Notes under the pieces: model-generated
Database searches by the model: none
Seen by the model: the letters and a program-made list of their open reading frames with translations, nothing else
Told to the model about the DNA's origin: nothing
In this document: positions 23,601-29,975 of the stretch, one piece after another
How the letters are laid out: each line of letters opens with the position of its first letter
Position numbering within the stretch: the stretch's first letter is position 1
Made by a program: the position numbers and the translations under genes
DNA from: Manduca sexta
Taxonomy: Eukaryota; Arthropoda; Insecta; Lepidoptera; Sphingidae
DNA length: 64,000 bases
NCBI RefSeq assembly: GCF_014839805.1
Contig: NC_051116.1
Location: 5,375,556 to 5,439,555, forward strand
Direction of reading: 5' to 3'

Positions 23601-26600
23601 ACGATGAGAAAAAGATATCGACAAACTGGGAGTCGATAGAGGAGATTATCGAGAACGATCCGGAGATAATTTTCGATAGTGACGATAATCCTATATTGGT
23701 TGAACCGGTGAGGACTCCTGACGCTTTGCTCATAGATTCCGGGCCCGTAGTGATGGGAAACGGTATCAGTTTGAGCAAACGTATGCATTTGGAAAAGATA
23801 CCGGCGATATTTCGCACTATTTGCAGTAAATTCTCGAATGCTTCACTGACGTGATTAGACGTCATGTCAGTAATTGGTTTCCTGTGCTTTGTCCGCTTTG
23901 GTATAAGCGGATCCAAGTGTTAAATTGTGACGTTTGCTTATTAGCTGGCTAGATCAAGGCTGTTCTAAATTATTCAAGAATATTTAAATGTTTTCATTTA
24001 CATTGAATTTAGTTCAAAAATATACTATTATATACATAAAAGTTCGTAACAAAAGATTTCGTGATACGTTATAATCTAAAGCGAATTATAAAAGAATGTT
24101 TTACAGTTTAAAATTATTTGAGCGCCAGTACTTAAATAATTTATTTATTTACTTAAAAGACAACATATATACAATTTATTTCGAATAAACATTCATGATT
24201 AAGACGTCACCAAAATAATTCATAAATTAACTCGAAATAAGTCGACGTATGAAGTTAAGAAACTTATATTAAAATATTATATTCAATAAACCAGTGAAAT
24301 ACTGAAGTAAAGTCCTCTATGAAGTATTTTCCAAACTATTCTATATTTTTGCTCAATTAAATCTGCAAATTATTTAATAATACTTGCAGTGTCCGACCAA
24401 AACTCGGTGGAACATTTAGACCGAGGGTGGCCTCTGTTTCTGGCCAATATCGTCACTCAAATTCAAATTACTCATTACAAATATTGTCGGCAATTTTAAT
24501 TTTACTAATATGTCAAATTAAAAAGATGTCACATATAGATTTCAAAATCTTTTATTAAAAACACAATGGCAACGTGGTTTTCGTCTTATTAAAAAAAAAT
24601 TGTCGAAACACGAATTTTCGCGCTCATTGGCCGAAACCGTAATTCGGTCGGACACTGCAGAAATATGCAAAAGTCGAATTATTTAATTGTTAGGATTTTT
24701 ATAGTAATATTGCTGTATTATTTTGCCCACTAAAGTGTTTTTATTATTTGATAATTGTTTTCAGTTTTGTTGCTTTTCTTTAAATTTGTAGTATTTCTTT
24801 CTCTTTACAAAGTTTTAGAATAGTTTCCAGGGATCGGCCACATGTCACGCGTTCCTATAAATAAAATAATAGTAATGGTATTAATGAACTATGAGGCTGG
24901 CGATAATTAACTTGATATTGATCTCTTTGAGAGATGTAATTCATATCTGTGATATTTTTATTTTATGTTAGGTCGCTATGTTTGTTTACATGTAGCAAAG
25001 AAATTTCTATAATAATCCATTGATGGAAAATCACGTTATACATTTCGTGACAAGTATTTGTTGTTTCTGTTTTTGGTATTTTATAGTAAGGTTAGAGAGC
25101 CTTATTCCGTCTACGGGGGTATATCCGTCTTTTTGCAACTACGGGCGTTCTAAACGAAGGACAACTTTGATAGCCGAATAGGTAAATAGGGGTTTTGTTT
25201 ACTCTCTTACCTATACTTCCAAGTCCTCCCTATCTTTCTGTTTGATTAATTTCGTTGCGGGATAACGACAAATTGGTTTTCCTTGAGTCTATTGAAACAC
25301 CGACGTGGTTGGCATAGACAAAACTTTATTTTTATATAGACAATAGACAAGCAAATCAATCTGTGTACGCACGACTAGATGACGTCACTTACATATTTTG
25401 ATACAAAGAACTTCACTGCTCGGTGTCATAAAATGCGTGCCACTGCTGATCCTGGCTTACAGGAGTTGTAGTGGTGGGTGTGAAGGTGGGAAATTCTCTC
25501 TTACATATACGGATATCGATGCTGTCCTTGGGATAGAACGCCTGTAATTGAAAAGATTCGACCCTATAGACGGAATAAGGCCTCTTTACCTTAATTTTTT
25601 TTTTTTTGTTGACATATGTGGCCGTACCCTCCTCAATCTCTGAATATTTCTATTATTCTCTAGATAGGAATTATTATAATGTAATTATTTACTAACACTA
25701 ATATAAGACTGGTATTAATATTGATGAATAAAATTATTATTTTATCCTTCAGTGGGTCTATAGTTTTATTTTTTCCTTGCATGTACTTTTGCATGGATTT
25801 GATAAGCATGCATAGAAATGATTGTTTTCATTTTTAATTGGATTTCGATGTGCACAAGAGGTATTCGATTAAATATAAAATAAGAAAAAGCCAGTATAAG
25901 AATAATAAATTTGTCATTTTATTTATTTAATAATTTTGTTTTAAGTCACTATAATTCAGTATTAAATGGAAATTAATTGTATAAGATAGATTAAATGAGC
26001 GTGCCTTTCTGTTTACCTCTTGGTACAAATTCATAATTAAATTCTTTAACTTCATACAAACGTGCAATACTTGTGTTTAATAAGATCATTTTCACGATAT
26101 TACATTACGGCGCGTAAATCATGTAAAATTCGTGGCATTACATTGCACAGTCACTTGACGTATATAAACGTCAATAAAGTTTTTTGTTTATTGTTGGTGC
26201 CTGATATACACATGCTGATCGCGTAACGCGACCCTATTGCAGGTTTTAACACCTTGTGTACGGTGGTCGTTATGGGGCGGATATAAAATACATCCTACCA
26301 CCAGCAAAAAGTGCAAATGATGACGGATATAAACGTCAGTATAGTATGAAAGCGAAAAATATAAATCGTATTTTGATTTATTAGTGTTAGCTCAAAAAAA
26401 ATTTAAGTCGCCAATCCACAGTACCTATGCATTCAGCATCTTGCAATCATATGGAATGCGACAGTTCATTTATCCCGCCAATAAACGCACATTTCACGGT
26501 TTCACGACCGATTTTCACTAGAATTTAAATTATCATAGATTCATGAGTGCGTGGACTAAAAATTAAAACCATGTTATTTGATTTGCGCAAGATTTTATTC

Positions 26601-27385
26601 TTAATATGATTTTGGGACAGGATCAGTGTATACAAACATATCTACGTTTTTATGGAATCGCAAACACAGGCACGTATTTAGTCACACCTCGGGACCATGG
26701 CCCCCCAAGAAAATATATTAATAAATACTCATACGCATAAGGGTGGAAATATTTGAATTGGAATAAATAAATAAAAAGTTCACACTTGTGTTGTTTGTTT
26801 GATTTTCCTAGACACGTGCGTCATCACTTAACAGATTACAGTGAATATAAAAAATATACGAACATTAAAGCAGTATTAACAATTAAAAGCACACTATATA
26901 TTGCTTAGTAATACAGATCTATAAACTTACCTAAAGCGATAGCTAACTTTATAACTCTAAATATATAGTATCTTAATAAAAGCCTAGTGACTCAATGTCA
27001 TATTTATAAGTATTGCACGTTTTCTTATCAAAATTATAACTACATAATGAGAACACTACTGACTATTGGAAATATTAATAAGCTCTGTCGAAGTCGACTA
27101 AAAGCCATTTTAATTTACCTTAACTTAGTCATGGAATAATAAATATACTAATATTATAGTATAAATCATACATTTTATTGGCTACGGCATATTGGAACTT
27201 AATAAAATTGAAAGATAAGTTGCAATTATCGTTTTTATACTTCATGATGAGTGGCATAAGTTTTATAATACCTTTTCTTTTCAGAGGAGCGATACAAGCT
27301 TTTGGCATCGATACCCGCTGCTTTGTACATCTTTGGCAGCTTTACCATGCTAGTCGTATCATCTATACTCAAGAACAATAGATGA
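8695..27385 (+). CDS. Gk: Glycerol-kinase-like gene, 13 exons, membrane-tail isoform (556 aa)
   Basis: Joining 8703-8777, 13470-13626, 14569-14670, 16259-16476, 17365-17474, 18178-18283, 19310-19502, 20489-20666, 21286-21366, 21812-21936, 22811-22948, 23220-23306 and 27285-27385 keeps one open frame of 556 codons with GT-AG at every junction. The order and spacing of motifs match FGGY-family glycerol kinases, which phosphorylate glycerol to glycerol-3-phosphate with ATP: an N-terminal DDGT loop (res 16-19), NQRET (91-95), a TD motif (197-198), KNTY..GCF (277-285), and the long block [15 protein letters not shown]. Several ligand residues differ from the family: N260 where the catalytic Asp is expected, R281 and R411-equivalent for Gly, and K331 for Gln. 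Catalytic activity is therefore doubtful. An acceptor-like CTCCAG ends at 8694, so a 5' UTR exon may lie upstream. The last exon adds a hydrophobic tail, as in the membrane-anchored vertebrate GK isoform. Confidence 0.9.
8703..8777 (+). CDS. Gk: Gk-like exon 1 (start codon, DDGT loop)
   Basis: This exon holds 25 codons from ATG 8703 to donor GTATGT at 8778, ending in phase 0. It encodes a short Lys-rich leader followed by [14 protein letters not shown], the counterpart of the family's nucleotide-binding D-Q-G-T loop. The conserved Gln is Asp, and the Thr/Ser after the GT pair is Lys. The Arg of the loop is kept (R23). An acceptor-like CAG just 8 nt before the ATG suggests the ATG sits at the start of the second transcribed exon, which supports this start. 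It is only 75 nt long and easily missed. The frame joins exactly to exon 2. Confidence 0.88.
8796..8971 (-). mobile_element. GGCCTTATTCT-type MITE, copy 1
   Basis: It has inverted termini GGCCCTTATTCTGTATGATA and (reverse complement of right end) GGGGCCTTATTCTCTATC. Two more copies lie at 61760 and 63196. It begins 18 nt after the exon 1 donor of the Gk-like gene. Confidence 0.82.
9040..9262 (+). repeat. Repeat I, copy 1 (Gk-like intron 1)
   Basis: ATTCTCCCGCTTTGCTATGG, GAGACTCGTCGAGCTTCACT, GCTTACAGGAGTTGCAGTGG. Confidence 0.78.
9452..9750 (+). repeat. Repeat B1, copy 2 (Gk-like intron 1)
   Basis: Shares TATGAATTTGCAGCGCGCAT and CCAAGGGAAATAGGGATTAA with copy 1; about 90% alike. Confidence 0.82.
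9811..10010. repeat. Repeat F fold-back copy
   Basis: The terminus ACTGGTGGTAGGTCTCTCAT is present at 9811-9843 and again inverted at 9977-10009. Between them is a reversed partial copy of the repeat. Confidence 0.75.
10035..10215 (-). mobile_element. SINE family 2, headless 3' part with box B
   Basis: Covers CACATCACGCCTTTCTCCTC to CCCGACCCGGGATTCGAAC, then switches directly into a family 1 SINE. Confidence 0.75.
10216..10345 (+). mobile_element. SINE family 1, 3' part
   Basis: The body AGTCTATCAATCCGCACTAG to ACAGGGCTGATATT, directly joined to a family 2 SINE at 10213. Confidence 0.75.
10690..10955 (-). repeat. Repeat D2 in Gk-like intron 1
   Basis: ATACTACTGAACGGATTTGG, ACACATGGGATACAACTT and CGGGCGAAGCCGCTAGCAAA. 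It is a relative of family D with a different interior. Confidence 0.7.
11228..11337 (+). mobile_element. RTE LINE 3' fragment
   Basis: It reads [20 protein letters not shown] and then QWTITGR, the same C-terminus as the 20337 copy, followed by a GATGATAATGATGATGATGA tail. It lies in Gk-like intron 1. Confidence 0.85.
11340..11500 (-). repeat. Repeat I (intron 1)
   Basis: CACCACTACAACTCCTGTAA, AAGCTCGGCGAGTCTCAGGG in reverse. Confidence 0.75.
11829..12025 (-). repeat. SINE family 3 body
   Basis: TTTCGGCCACGGCGGCCAAT, AGTCCGGTGAGACGG and GATCAGGCGCAGGACCAACG follow the 4500-4785 body in reverse. Head absent. Confidence 0.72.
12030..13140. other. Gk-like intron 1, unassigned part
   Basis: AT-rich DNA. 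Near 12900-13050 a block around GAGATATATGTTGCTAATTG is present twice in tandem (second as GAGATAGCTAATTGCCAAGC), each followed by ACACGCCTGTGATAT. Confidence 0.5.
13144..13325 (-). repeat. Repeat I (intron 1)
   Basis: CACCACTACAACTCCTGTAA, ATAGGGAGGAGTTGGAAATA; an internal part is deleted relative to copy 1. Confidence 0.75.
13470..13626 (+). CDS. Gk: Gk-like exon 2
   Basis: The acceptor TTTTCGTAG precedes 13470 and the donor GTAAAA starts at 13627. It has 52 codons plus 1 nt (residues 26-77). The peptide contains [11 protein letters not shown], matching the family's EGWVEQDP segment that follows the N-terminal beta strands. The exon joins exon 1 in phase 0 and exon 3 in phase 1. Confidence 0.95.
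13640..13835 (-). repeat. Repeat F, partial (intron 2)
   Basis: TTGCATGACGAGACGAGCTT, GGTATTCCACTGCGCTCGCC and TTAAGTCTTATTATGTAGTT are the reverse of the family 3' half. It begins about 15 nt after the exon 2 donor. Confidence 0.75.
14569..14670 (+). CDS. Gk: Gk-like exon 3 (NQRET motif)
   Basis: It starts after CTCTTTCAG and ends before GTGAGT. The peptide includes [14 protein letters not shown] (residues 87-100). R93 and E94 correspond to the Arg-Glu pair that binds glycerol in E. coli GlpK and are conserved here. Phase is 1 on both sides. Confidence 0.96.
14767..15003 (-). mobile_element. SINE family 2 in Gk-like intron 3
   Basis: Full-length on the - strand, from ACACTCACGACGTTTATCCC to ATACAACAACGCCACCGATG. 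Confidence 0.8.
15845..16000 (+). repeat. Repeat P (Gk-like intron 3)
   Basis: CGTGACCATGAAGGCTGCAG, TTCGAAACATCGGGAGAAAA, GCGATAAAATCCGTAAAATA. Also at 48578-48722 (+) and reversed at 21025-21175. Confidence 0.72.
16029..16235 (+). mobile_element. SINE family 2 in Gk-like intron 3, next to exon 4
   Basis: Head CTTGGTGGCGTAGTTGTACT and box B GGGTTCGAATCCC are intact. The 3' end lies about 25 nt from the exon 4 acceptor. Confidence 0.82.
16259..16476 (+). CDS. Gk: Gk-like exon 4 (glycerol-site Tyr)
   Basis: It starts after TATATTCCAG and ends at TGG before GTAAGT. It encodes [15 protein letters not shown] through GTVDSWIIW (residues 112-184), a near-canonical FGGY-kinase segment. Y148 in PYFSALK matches the glycerol-contacting Tyr. 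A tRNA-headed SINE (16029-16235) ends about 25 nt before the acceptor. Confidence 0.96.
16862..16955 (+). repeat. Repeat M (Gk-like intron 4)
   Basis: CGGCGCGTTACATGGAGGGG, GGAATGCGTTGCGTA, TTGACGGCCCC. Confidence 0.65.
17006..17178 (+). repeat. Repeat O (Gk-like intron 4)
   Basis: GGCGTAGCTACAGCTATATC, TGATACGGGGCCCCTGAG, AAGCAGGCGCCCAAAAATTC; an inverted copy lies at 29845-29975. Confidence 0.7.
17365..17474 (+). CDS. Gk: Gk-like exon 5 (TD-TNASRT motif)
   Basis: The acceptor CTCTTCAG precedes 17365 and the donor GTGAAT follows 17474. It encodes [18 protein letters not shown] (residues 192 onward), the FGGY signature in which Thr-Asp and Asn-Ala-Ser-Arg-Thr are kept. It ends in phase 2 and joins exon 6. 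Confidence 0.95.
17498..17800 (+). repeat. Repeat F in Gk-like intron 5
   Basis: TATGTGAGAGTCCGCCTGGG, GCAGTATGTGGCCAGGG, GAGCGCAGTGGAATACCAAA, CAGGCAAACGGCAAGTTCGT. Eight copies lie in the window; this one is full-length. Confidence 0.8.
17858..17960 (+). repeat. Repeat I, 5' fragment (intron 5)
   Basis: TTCTGTCTCCCGCTTTGCTA, ACTCCCTATCTTTCTATTTA. Confidence 0.68.
18178..18283 (+). CDS. Gk: Gk-like exon 6
   Basis: It starts after TTTATTGCAG and ends before GTGAGT. Its peptide runs from [19 protein letters not shown] to LDGIRISG (residues 221-256). This links the two actin-like domains; the family equivalent is LP.I.SSSE...G. It ends in phase 0 immediately before the exon carrying the altered active site. 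Confidence 0.93.
18585..18905 (+). repeat. Repeat E, copy 1 (Gk-like intron 6)
   Basis: TCTTAGGATGGGAGGAGGGA, CCTCAATGTGAATTGGCAAC and GGGCGTGCATTCGGTATGAA recur at 42640-42945 and, reversed, at 46375-46640. The open - strand frame through it is an artefact of the repeat. Confidence 0.72.
18920..19108 (+). repeat. Repeat L, copy 1 (Gk-like intron 6)
   Basis: TCGTAAAGCTATGCTTAGTT, CTCGATCAGCTGTAAGTC and TTCTTAACCACC are shared with 20730-20912 and, reversed, with 50885-51070. Confidence 0.8.
19123..19295 (+). mobile_element. pogo/Tigger-like MITE (173 bp)
   Basis: It is flanked by TA (19121-19122 and 19296-19297). Termini are CAGTGAAAACCGGTTATAGC and, as reverse complement of the other end, CAGTAGAAACCGGTTATAAC. 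Inner repeats of CGTTATAACCGG occur near the right end. It ends 14 nt before Gk-like exon 7. Confidence 0.85.
19310..19502 (+). CDS. Gk: Gk-like exon 7 (altered active site)
   Basis: It encodes [19 protein letters not shown] onward (residues 257-321). Glycerol kinases have G-D-Q at this position, where the Asp is the catalytic base; here the codons are GGC AAC CAG, giving Asn260. Further on, KNTYRSGCF has Arg281 and Ser282 where the family has Gly-Thr, which contact nucleotide phosphates. Phe285 is kept. The exon is well formed, with donor GTCAGT and phase 0 to 1. A 173-bp TIR element ends only 14 nt before it, so the element supplies most of the acceptor region. Confidence 0.95.
19588..19850 (+). 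mobile_element. SINE family 2 in Gk-like intron 7
   Basis: Best-preserved family copy: GCCTCGGTGGCGTAGTTGTA, box B GGTTTGAATCCCGGGTCGGG, body CCCGATATGGCGATAGGCTC, tail (TATG)n. Confidence 0.85.
20038..20277 (-). mobile_element. SINE family 2 in Gk-like intron 7
   Basis: Opposite orientation to the 19588 copy, 190 bp away, so the two can form a long inverted repeat in the pre-mRNA. Confidence 0.82.
20337..20467 (+). mobile_element. 5'-truncated RTE LINE fragment with (ATG)n tail and 12-bp TSD
   Basis: It encodes the last residues of an RTE polyprotein ([16 protein letters not shown]) followed by (GATGAT)n. The duplication GAATACCCCATT is present at 20325-20336 and 20468-20479. The insertion sits in a Gk-like intron and the right-hand TSD copy is part of the exon 8 acceptor. 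Confidence 0.9.
20489..20666 (+). CDS. Gk: Gk-like exon 8
   Basis: It encodes [17 protein letters not shown] and then [21 protein letters not shown] (residues 321-380), the most conserved part of the C-terminal ATPase domain. K331 occupies the position of the family's Gln in the AVQWLRD segment. The acceptor TTTTACCCCAG lies directly after an inserted LINE fragment and uses the duplicated target-site copy. Donor is GTGAGG. Confidence 0.95.
20730..20912 (+). repeat. Repeat L, copy 2 (Gk-like intron 8)
   Basis: TTACTCGATCAGCTGTTAAA, GGTTTAAACTAGAATCCGG and GTAATTCTTAACCACC match copy 1. Confidence 0.78.
21025..21175 (-). repeat. Repeat P (Gk-like intron 8)
   Basis: GAAAACTTTGCAGCCTTTAT, CATCTACCTACATTTTACAA. 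Confidence 0.62.
21286..21366 (+). CDS. Gk: Gk-like exon 9
   Basis: It is an 81-nt exon flanked by GCTTGCAG and GTAATA. It encodes [19 protein letters not shown] and then EAVCFQTR (residues 381-407), the helix following the YAPYW block in all glycerol kinases. Phases are 2 on both sides. Confidence 0.95.
21428..21652 (+). repeat. Repeat D in Gk-like intron 9
   Basis: TACTCGCGGCTTCGTCCGAG, AAATTTAATAAAAATCCGTT, CATACAGACAGACAGAC. Confidence 0.75.
21812..21936 (+). CDS. Gk: Gk-like exon 10 (VDGR motif)
   Basis: It starts after TTCAAAG and ends before GTGAGT. It encodes [20 protein letters not shown], then [20 protein letters not shown] (residues 408-448). The family's VDGG is VDGR (codons GAC GGT CGG); the second Gly normally contacts the adenine nucleotide. 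The Asn three residues further on is kept (TSN). Confidence 0.95.
22470..22756 (+). repeat. Repeat D3, copy 1 (Gk-like intron 10)
   Basis: AAAACAAAGTCGCTTTCTCT, AACGGATTTTGATGCG, TTGCACCCGTGCGAAGCCGG. The inverted second copy is at 43520-43805. Confidence 0.78.
22811..22948 (+). CDS. Gk: Gk-like exon 11
   Basis: It starts after TATTCTCAG and ends before GTAGGT. It encodes [20 protein letters not shown] and [11 protein letters not shown] (residues 450-494). The family reads E-T-T-A-L-G-A-A at the centre; here the Glu-Thr pair is replaced by Asp-Met. The following GVGVW-like segment is kept. Confidence 0.94.
23220..23854 (+). CDS. Gk: Gk-like exon 12, read-through terminal form (705-aa isoform)
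   Basis: The acceptor CATTTTAG precedes 23220. The frame continues [20 protein letters not shown], typical of the kinase C-terminal helix, and stays open to TGA at 23852-23854. An internal donor at 23307 (ACAG|GTCAGG, with an unfavourable C at +3) would shorten it and join exon 13. If not spliced, 182 residues are added after residue 523. This tail is rich in Asp, Glu and Ser, has a Cys cluster in [15 protein letters not shown], and no clear membrane segment. The 547-nt open stretch and codon use argue it is coding. AATAAA signals lie at 24184 and 24285. I recognise no domain in the tail. Confidence 0.75.
24184..24290 (+). terminator. Two AATAAA poly(A) signals for the long Gk-like isoform
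   Basis: AATAAA occurs at 24184-24189 and 24285-24290, 330-430 nt after the stop of the long form and well before exon 13. They fit a proximal polyadenylation site competing with splicing to exon 13. This is positional inference; AATAAA is common in AT-rich DNA. Confidence 0.45.
24386..24658 (+). mobile_element. GCAGTGTCCGACC MITE
   Basis: Perfect 13-bp inverted ends GCAGTGTCCGACC enclose about 273 bp. The next bases also pair imperfectly (AACTCGGT against TTACGGTT). It lies just past the long isoform's poly(A) signals, inside intron 12. A hAT-like origin is possible but no duplication was verified. Confidence 0.75.
25087..25590 (+). mobile_element. Long-TIR element containing nested repeats
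   Basis: The outer ends read TAAGGTTAGAGAGCCTTATT and, as reverse complement, TAAGGTAAAGAGGCCTTATT, and keep pairing for roughly 80 bp (GGCGTTCTA.., GGACA..). The centre (about 25205-25500) is a copy of the CCTGGCTTACAGGAGTTG repeat, which is itself interrupted by about 115 bp at 25284-25400. Confidence 0.75.
26205..26315 (-). repeat. Repeat G fragment in Gk-like intron 12
   Basis: TTTTAACACCTTGTGTACGG and CGGATATAAAATACATCCTA match the 5' part in reverse. Confidence 0.68.
27285..27385 (+). CDS. Gk: Gk-like exon 13, alternative last exon with membrane tail
   Basis: The acceptor CTTTTCAG ends at 27284. Joined to the donor at 23307, the split codon becomes Glu, and the frame reads [20 protein letters not shown], then a hydrophobic run [13 protein letters not shown] and a stop. 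One helix of about 20 residues followed by a short basic end is a tail anchor. Vertebrate GK has a similar hydrophobic C-terminal exon that targets it to the mitochondrial outer membrane; the same role here is inference. AATAAA lies 8 nt after the stop (27393). Confidence 0.82.
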
Positions 27386-27392
27386 TCAGTTA

Positions 27393-27398
27393 AATAAA
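27393..27398 (+). terminator. AATAAA after the membrane-tail exon
   Basis: A canonical hexamer 8 nt past the exon 13 stop. It would give a very short 3' UTR; more distal signals are possible. Confidence 0.35.
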
Positions 27399-27399
27399 T

Positions 27400-29830
27400 T
27401 AAAGTACAAATTGGGCTGGGCTTTACTATTTGGACTATGGCGTTTTAAGAATATTTGTCTATATTCAATAGTTATGTCAATGTGTAATCGACTTAAAATG
27501 TATTAACATTGGGTCATTTATGCTTTTTCTGTATGTTTGTAATATTCGTATTTGGGAAAGCGTTTAATTTCTCAGTTATATATTTTAGCAAATTTGAGGA
27601 TTACTGTAGAGGCTATTTACCTAAATAAAAGTAATCTAGCCGTGATTATTAGTACCACCGAAATATGTATTTTTACATAAAGTTCTTTTGCATTCGACAT
27701 AACTCAAAAATCGTAAATGTTACTAGAACAAAATATTTCGATTTTACGGTTACCATCTGCTGAATTTGTTACCTTTAGTAGATTCTAGAGTTGAATCCGT
27801 AACAACATTTTATAAGACATCAAATAAGGCAAAGTATTGGAGCAATCAAATAGATAGTTTTATATTATTATCTTATTGATTGCCAATATTTTAGGTTTTA
27901 CTAAATTACTTTGCCGCATATATTTTTATGTGCCATAATTATCTTTGACCTCATGTTAGATGTAGGAGTATTTAATTTTCCATTGTTACTCGAACGCACA
28001 ATATTTGTACGTGTAATCAACCAAATTGTAAATACTGGGTTTTTTAAGAATATTGTTTTCGATCTCGGAGACAAATACTGGTAATCAAGGCAGTAAGTCA
28101 AAGGCGGCCAATTTATTACTGATTTGGAATGGTATAAACGAACATTCTTCCTAAGGTTTCATCTCTCTCTAGTAGGTCCCTCATATCTGAGGATCGTTGT
28201 CAGCATCAGGCTTGCATCTGGAACGATGATCTGCCTCCACCGGTTTCATACATCTACGTAAATTATAAATGCATTTTCTTGTTTGATAAACAGTAGTAAA
28301 AACGATAAGATAATCTAGTTAATCATGTAATAAAGCAGAATCGCCTTTTCAGACTTACTGCTTTCTCGATTTCTACAGCAGAATAAACTCTTGAATATTT
28401 TAATAAAATATACCTGATGAGGCTTTAACTATAAGCTTAACATCAATAGCATGAAGAAAAATTAAATTTAATTACTAAATAATAAAAAAATGTTTTAACC
28501 TTTGTCTCCAAGATTGAGAAACATCGTTCAAATTGAATCTTTACGTATTAGTTTTATGGAAATGGGCTATCATGATATTTATTATTTGTAGCATTTAAGT
28601 AATTGGTGTGATATAATTTATATGCGTATATGTAGAATAGTTGTCTATGTCTGGGATTACAATCAAACTACTAAATAATAATAGCGTAAGAAATTGTTGC
28701 TCAGAACAAAACTATGAAAACCTCATTTCTTCGTTAAATCTGATTTATAAATATCTTTATTGTTTGTTAAATTTGTTTTATGAATACCAAAATCTCAATT
28801 TCAAACTGTAGTTCCTTTATGTATTTACTCATATAGCGCATTTATTTTTGTGTTATATAGATTGTACAAGTGTACACAAAGGATATAAACAGTTCAAACT
28901 GCATTTCATGTATCGATTGCTATTAAGAGCCTTTTTTTTACCAAAGCAGTAAAAAATAAATAAAATATGTATATACCTTGCTAATGGATAAAATTGAATT
29001 GTTTGTTAAATGTAACTTTCCGGCAACTGAAACGATTTGGTAGTATCAAACATACTTCAATTTAATACTTATATGCCTTCTAATATAGTTAAAAGGCTAA
29101 CACCACTGCTTAGAGAAGAGGGACAAGTGTGTAAGTTTTGTGACAATTTGACCCCCATGTACCTACTTCAAGTACCTCCCTGTCCTAAATGTACAGACGG
29201 TGTTCCAATGAGTATTTAGTGTACAATATATAATAGTTATTTTTTAATAATAATTATATATTGGGATGTACGGAGCATTGTCTTTTTTGGAGACACAAAT
29301 ACCGTAAATGTTTCTCATTAATTTCTCGCTTTTGTGTAGTCAGATATGATTTTTAGACGTGTTTAATTAATGTTATATTTTCGTAGGCAAGTAATATTTT
29401 TATGCTTGGGGTTGTGTGTCTTAGATTTATAGGTTCAAATTGCATTTTATATGATTTTTTATTGGAATAAGTATTGTGTTGTAGTGAGGTACTTACTATT
29501 TAGAGACCAGATAAAACAAATTTGAACCGTTTCTTACAGATGTTAATTCCGATTTGAAAAGCTTAAAAATCTTTTCCCGCTATGAAAGACCCAAAACTCT
29601 GTACGAGGTCAGCGACATCCATTTAAAAATTACATCATAAAATTCCAATATTTCTCATGTGAGGAAATCTCTGGGATAATAAGTAGCCTATGTGTTAAAC
29701 CATGGTCTATTCGTGTACCAAATTTTATCCAATTATTTCTGACAATTTCTTATTTCTAATAAACATTCGAACATTTTCACAAACTATCATTATAAAATTA
29801 GTAGTAGTAAGATACGTAACGTAGCTTTCT
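27400..29830. other. AT-rich intergenic DNA downstream of the Gk-like gene
   Basis: No convincing coding frame. One short repeat-like patch (CTCATATCTGAGGATCGTTG) lies near 28182. Confidence 0.5.
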
Positions 29831-29844
29831 ATAGAGAGTCCCTA

Positions 29845-29975
29845 TATCTAAGTTTGTTGGGGGCTTTTCAGGGCAGTGCGAACTTTTGGGCGCCTGCTTA
29901 GTTTATTGTAGGTATGGGCCAAAAGGGGCCCTGTATCATTGATACGGCTGCTACAGCAGTCGCTACGCCCCTGGT
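29845..29975 (-). repeat. Repeat O, inverted copy
   Basis: GGGCGCCTGCTTAGTTTATT, GGGCCCTGTATCATTGATAC, GCAGTCGCTACGCCCC. Confidence 0.7.

Noticed and set aside
23537..23916. - strand open frames of 83 and 112 codons
   Set aside because: They are antisense shadows of the Gk-like exon 12 frame, which has family homology and splice context.
29037..29219. Open frame with CKFC..PCPKC Cys pairs
   Set aside because: It looks like a zinc ribbon, but it is only about 50 codons from its first ATG, with no neighbour exon or repeat support.
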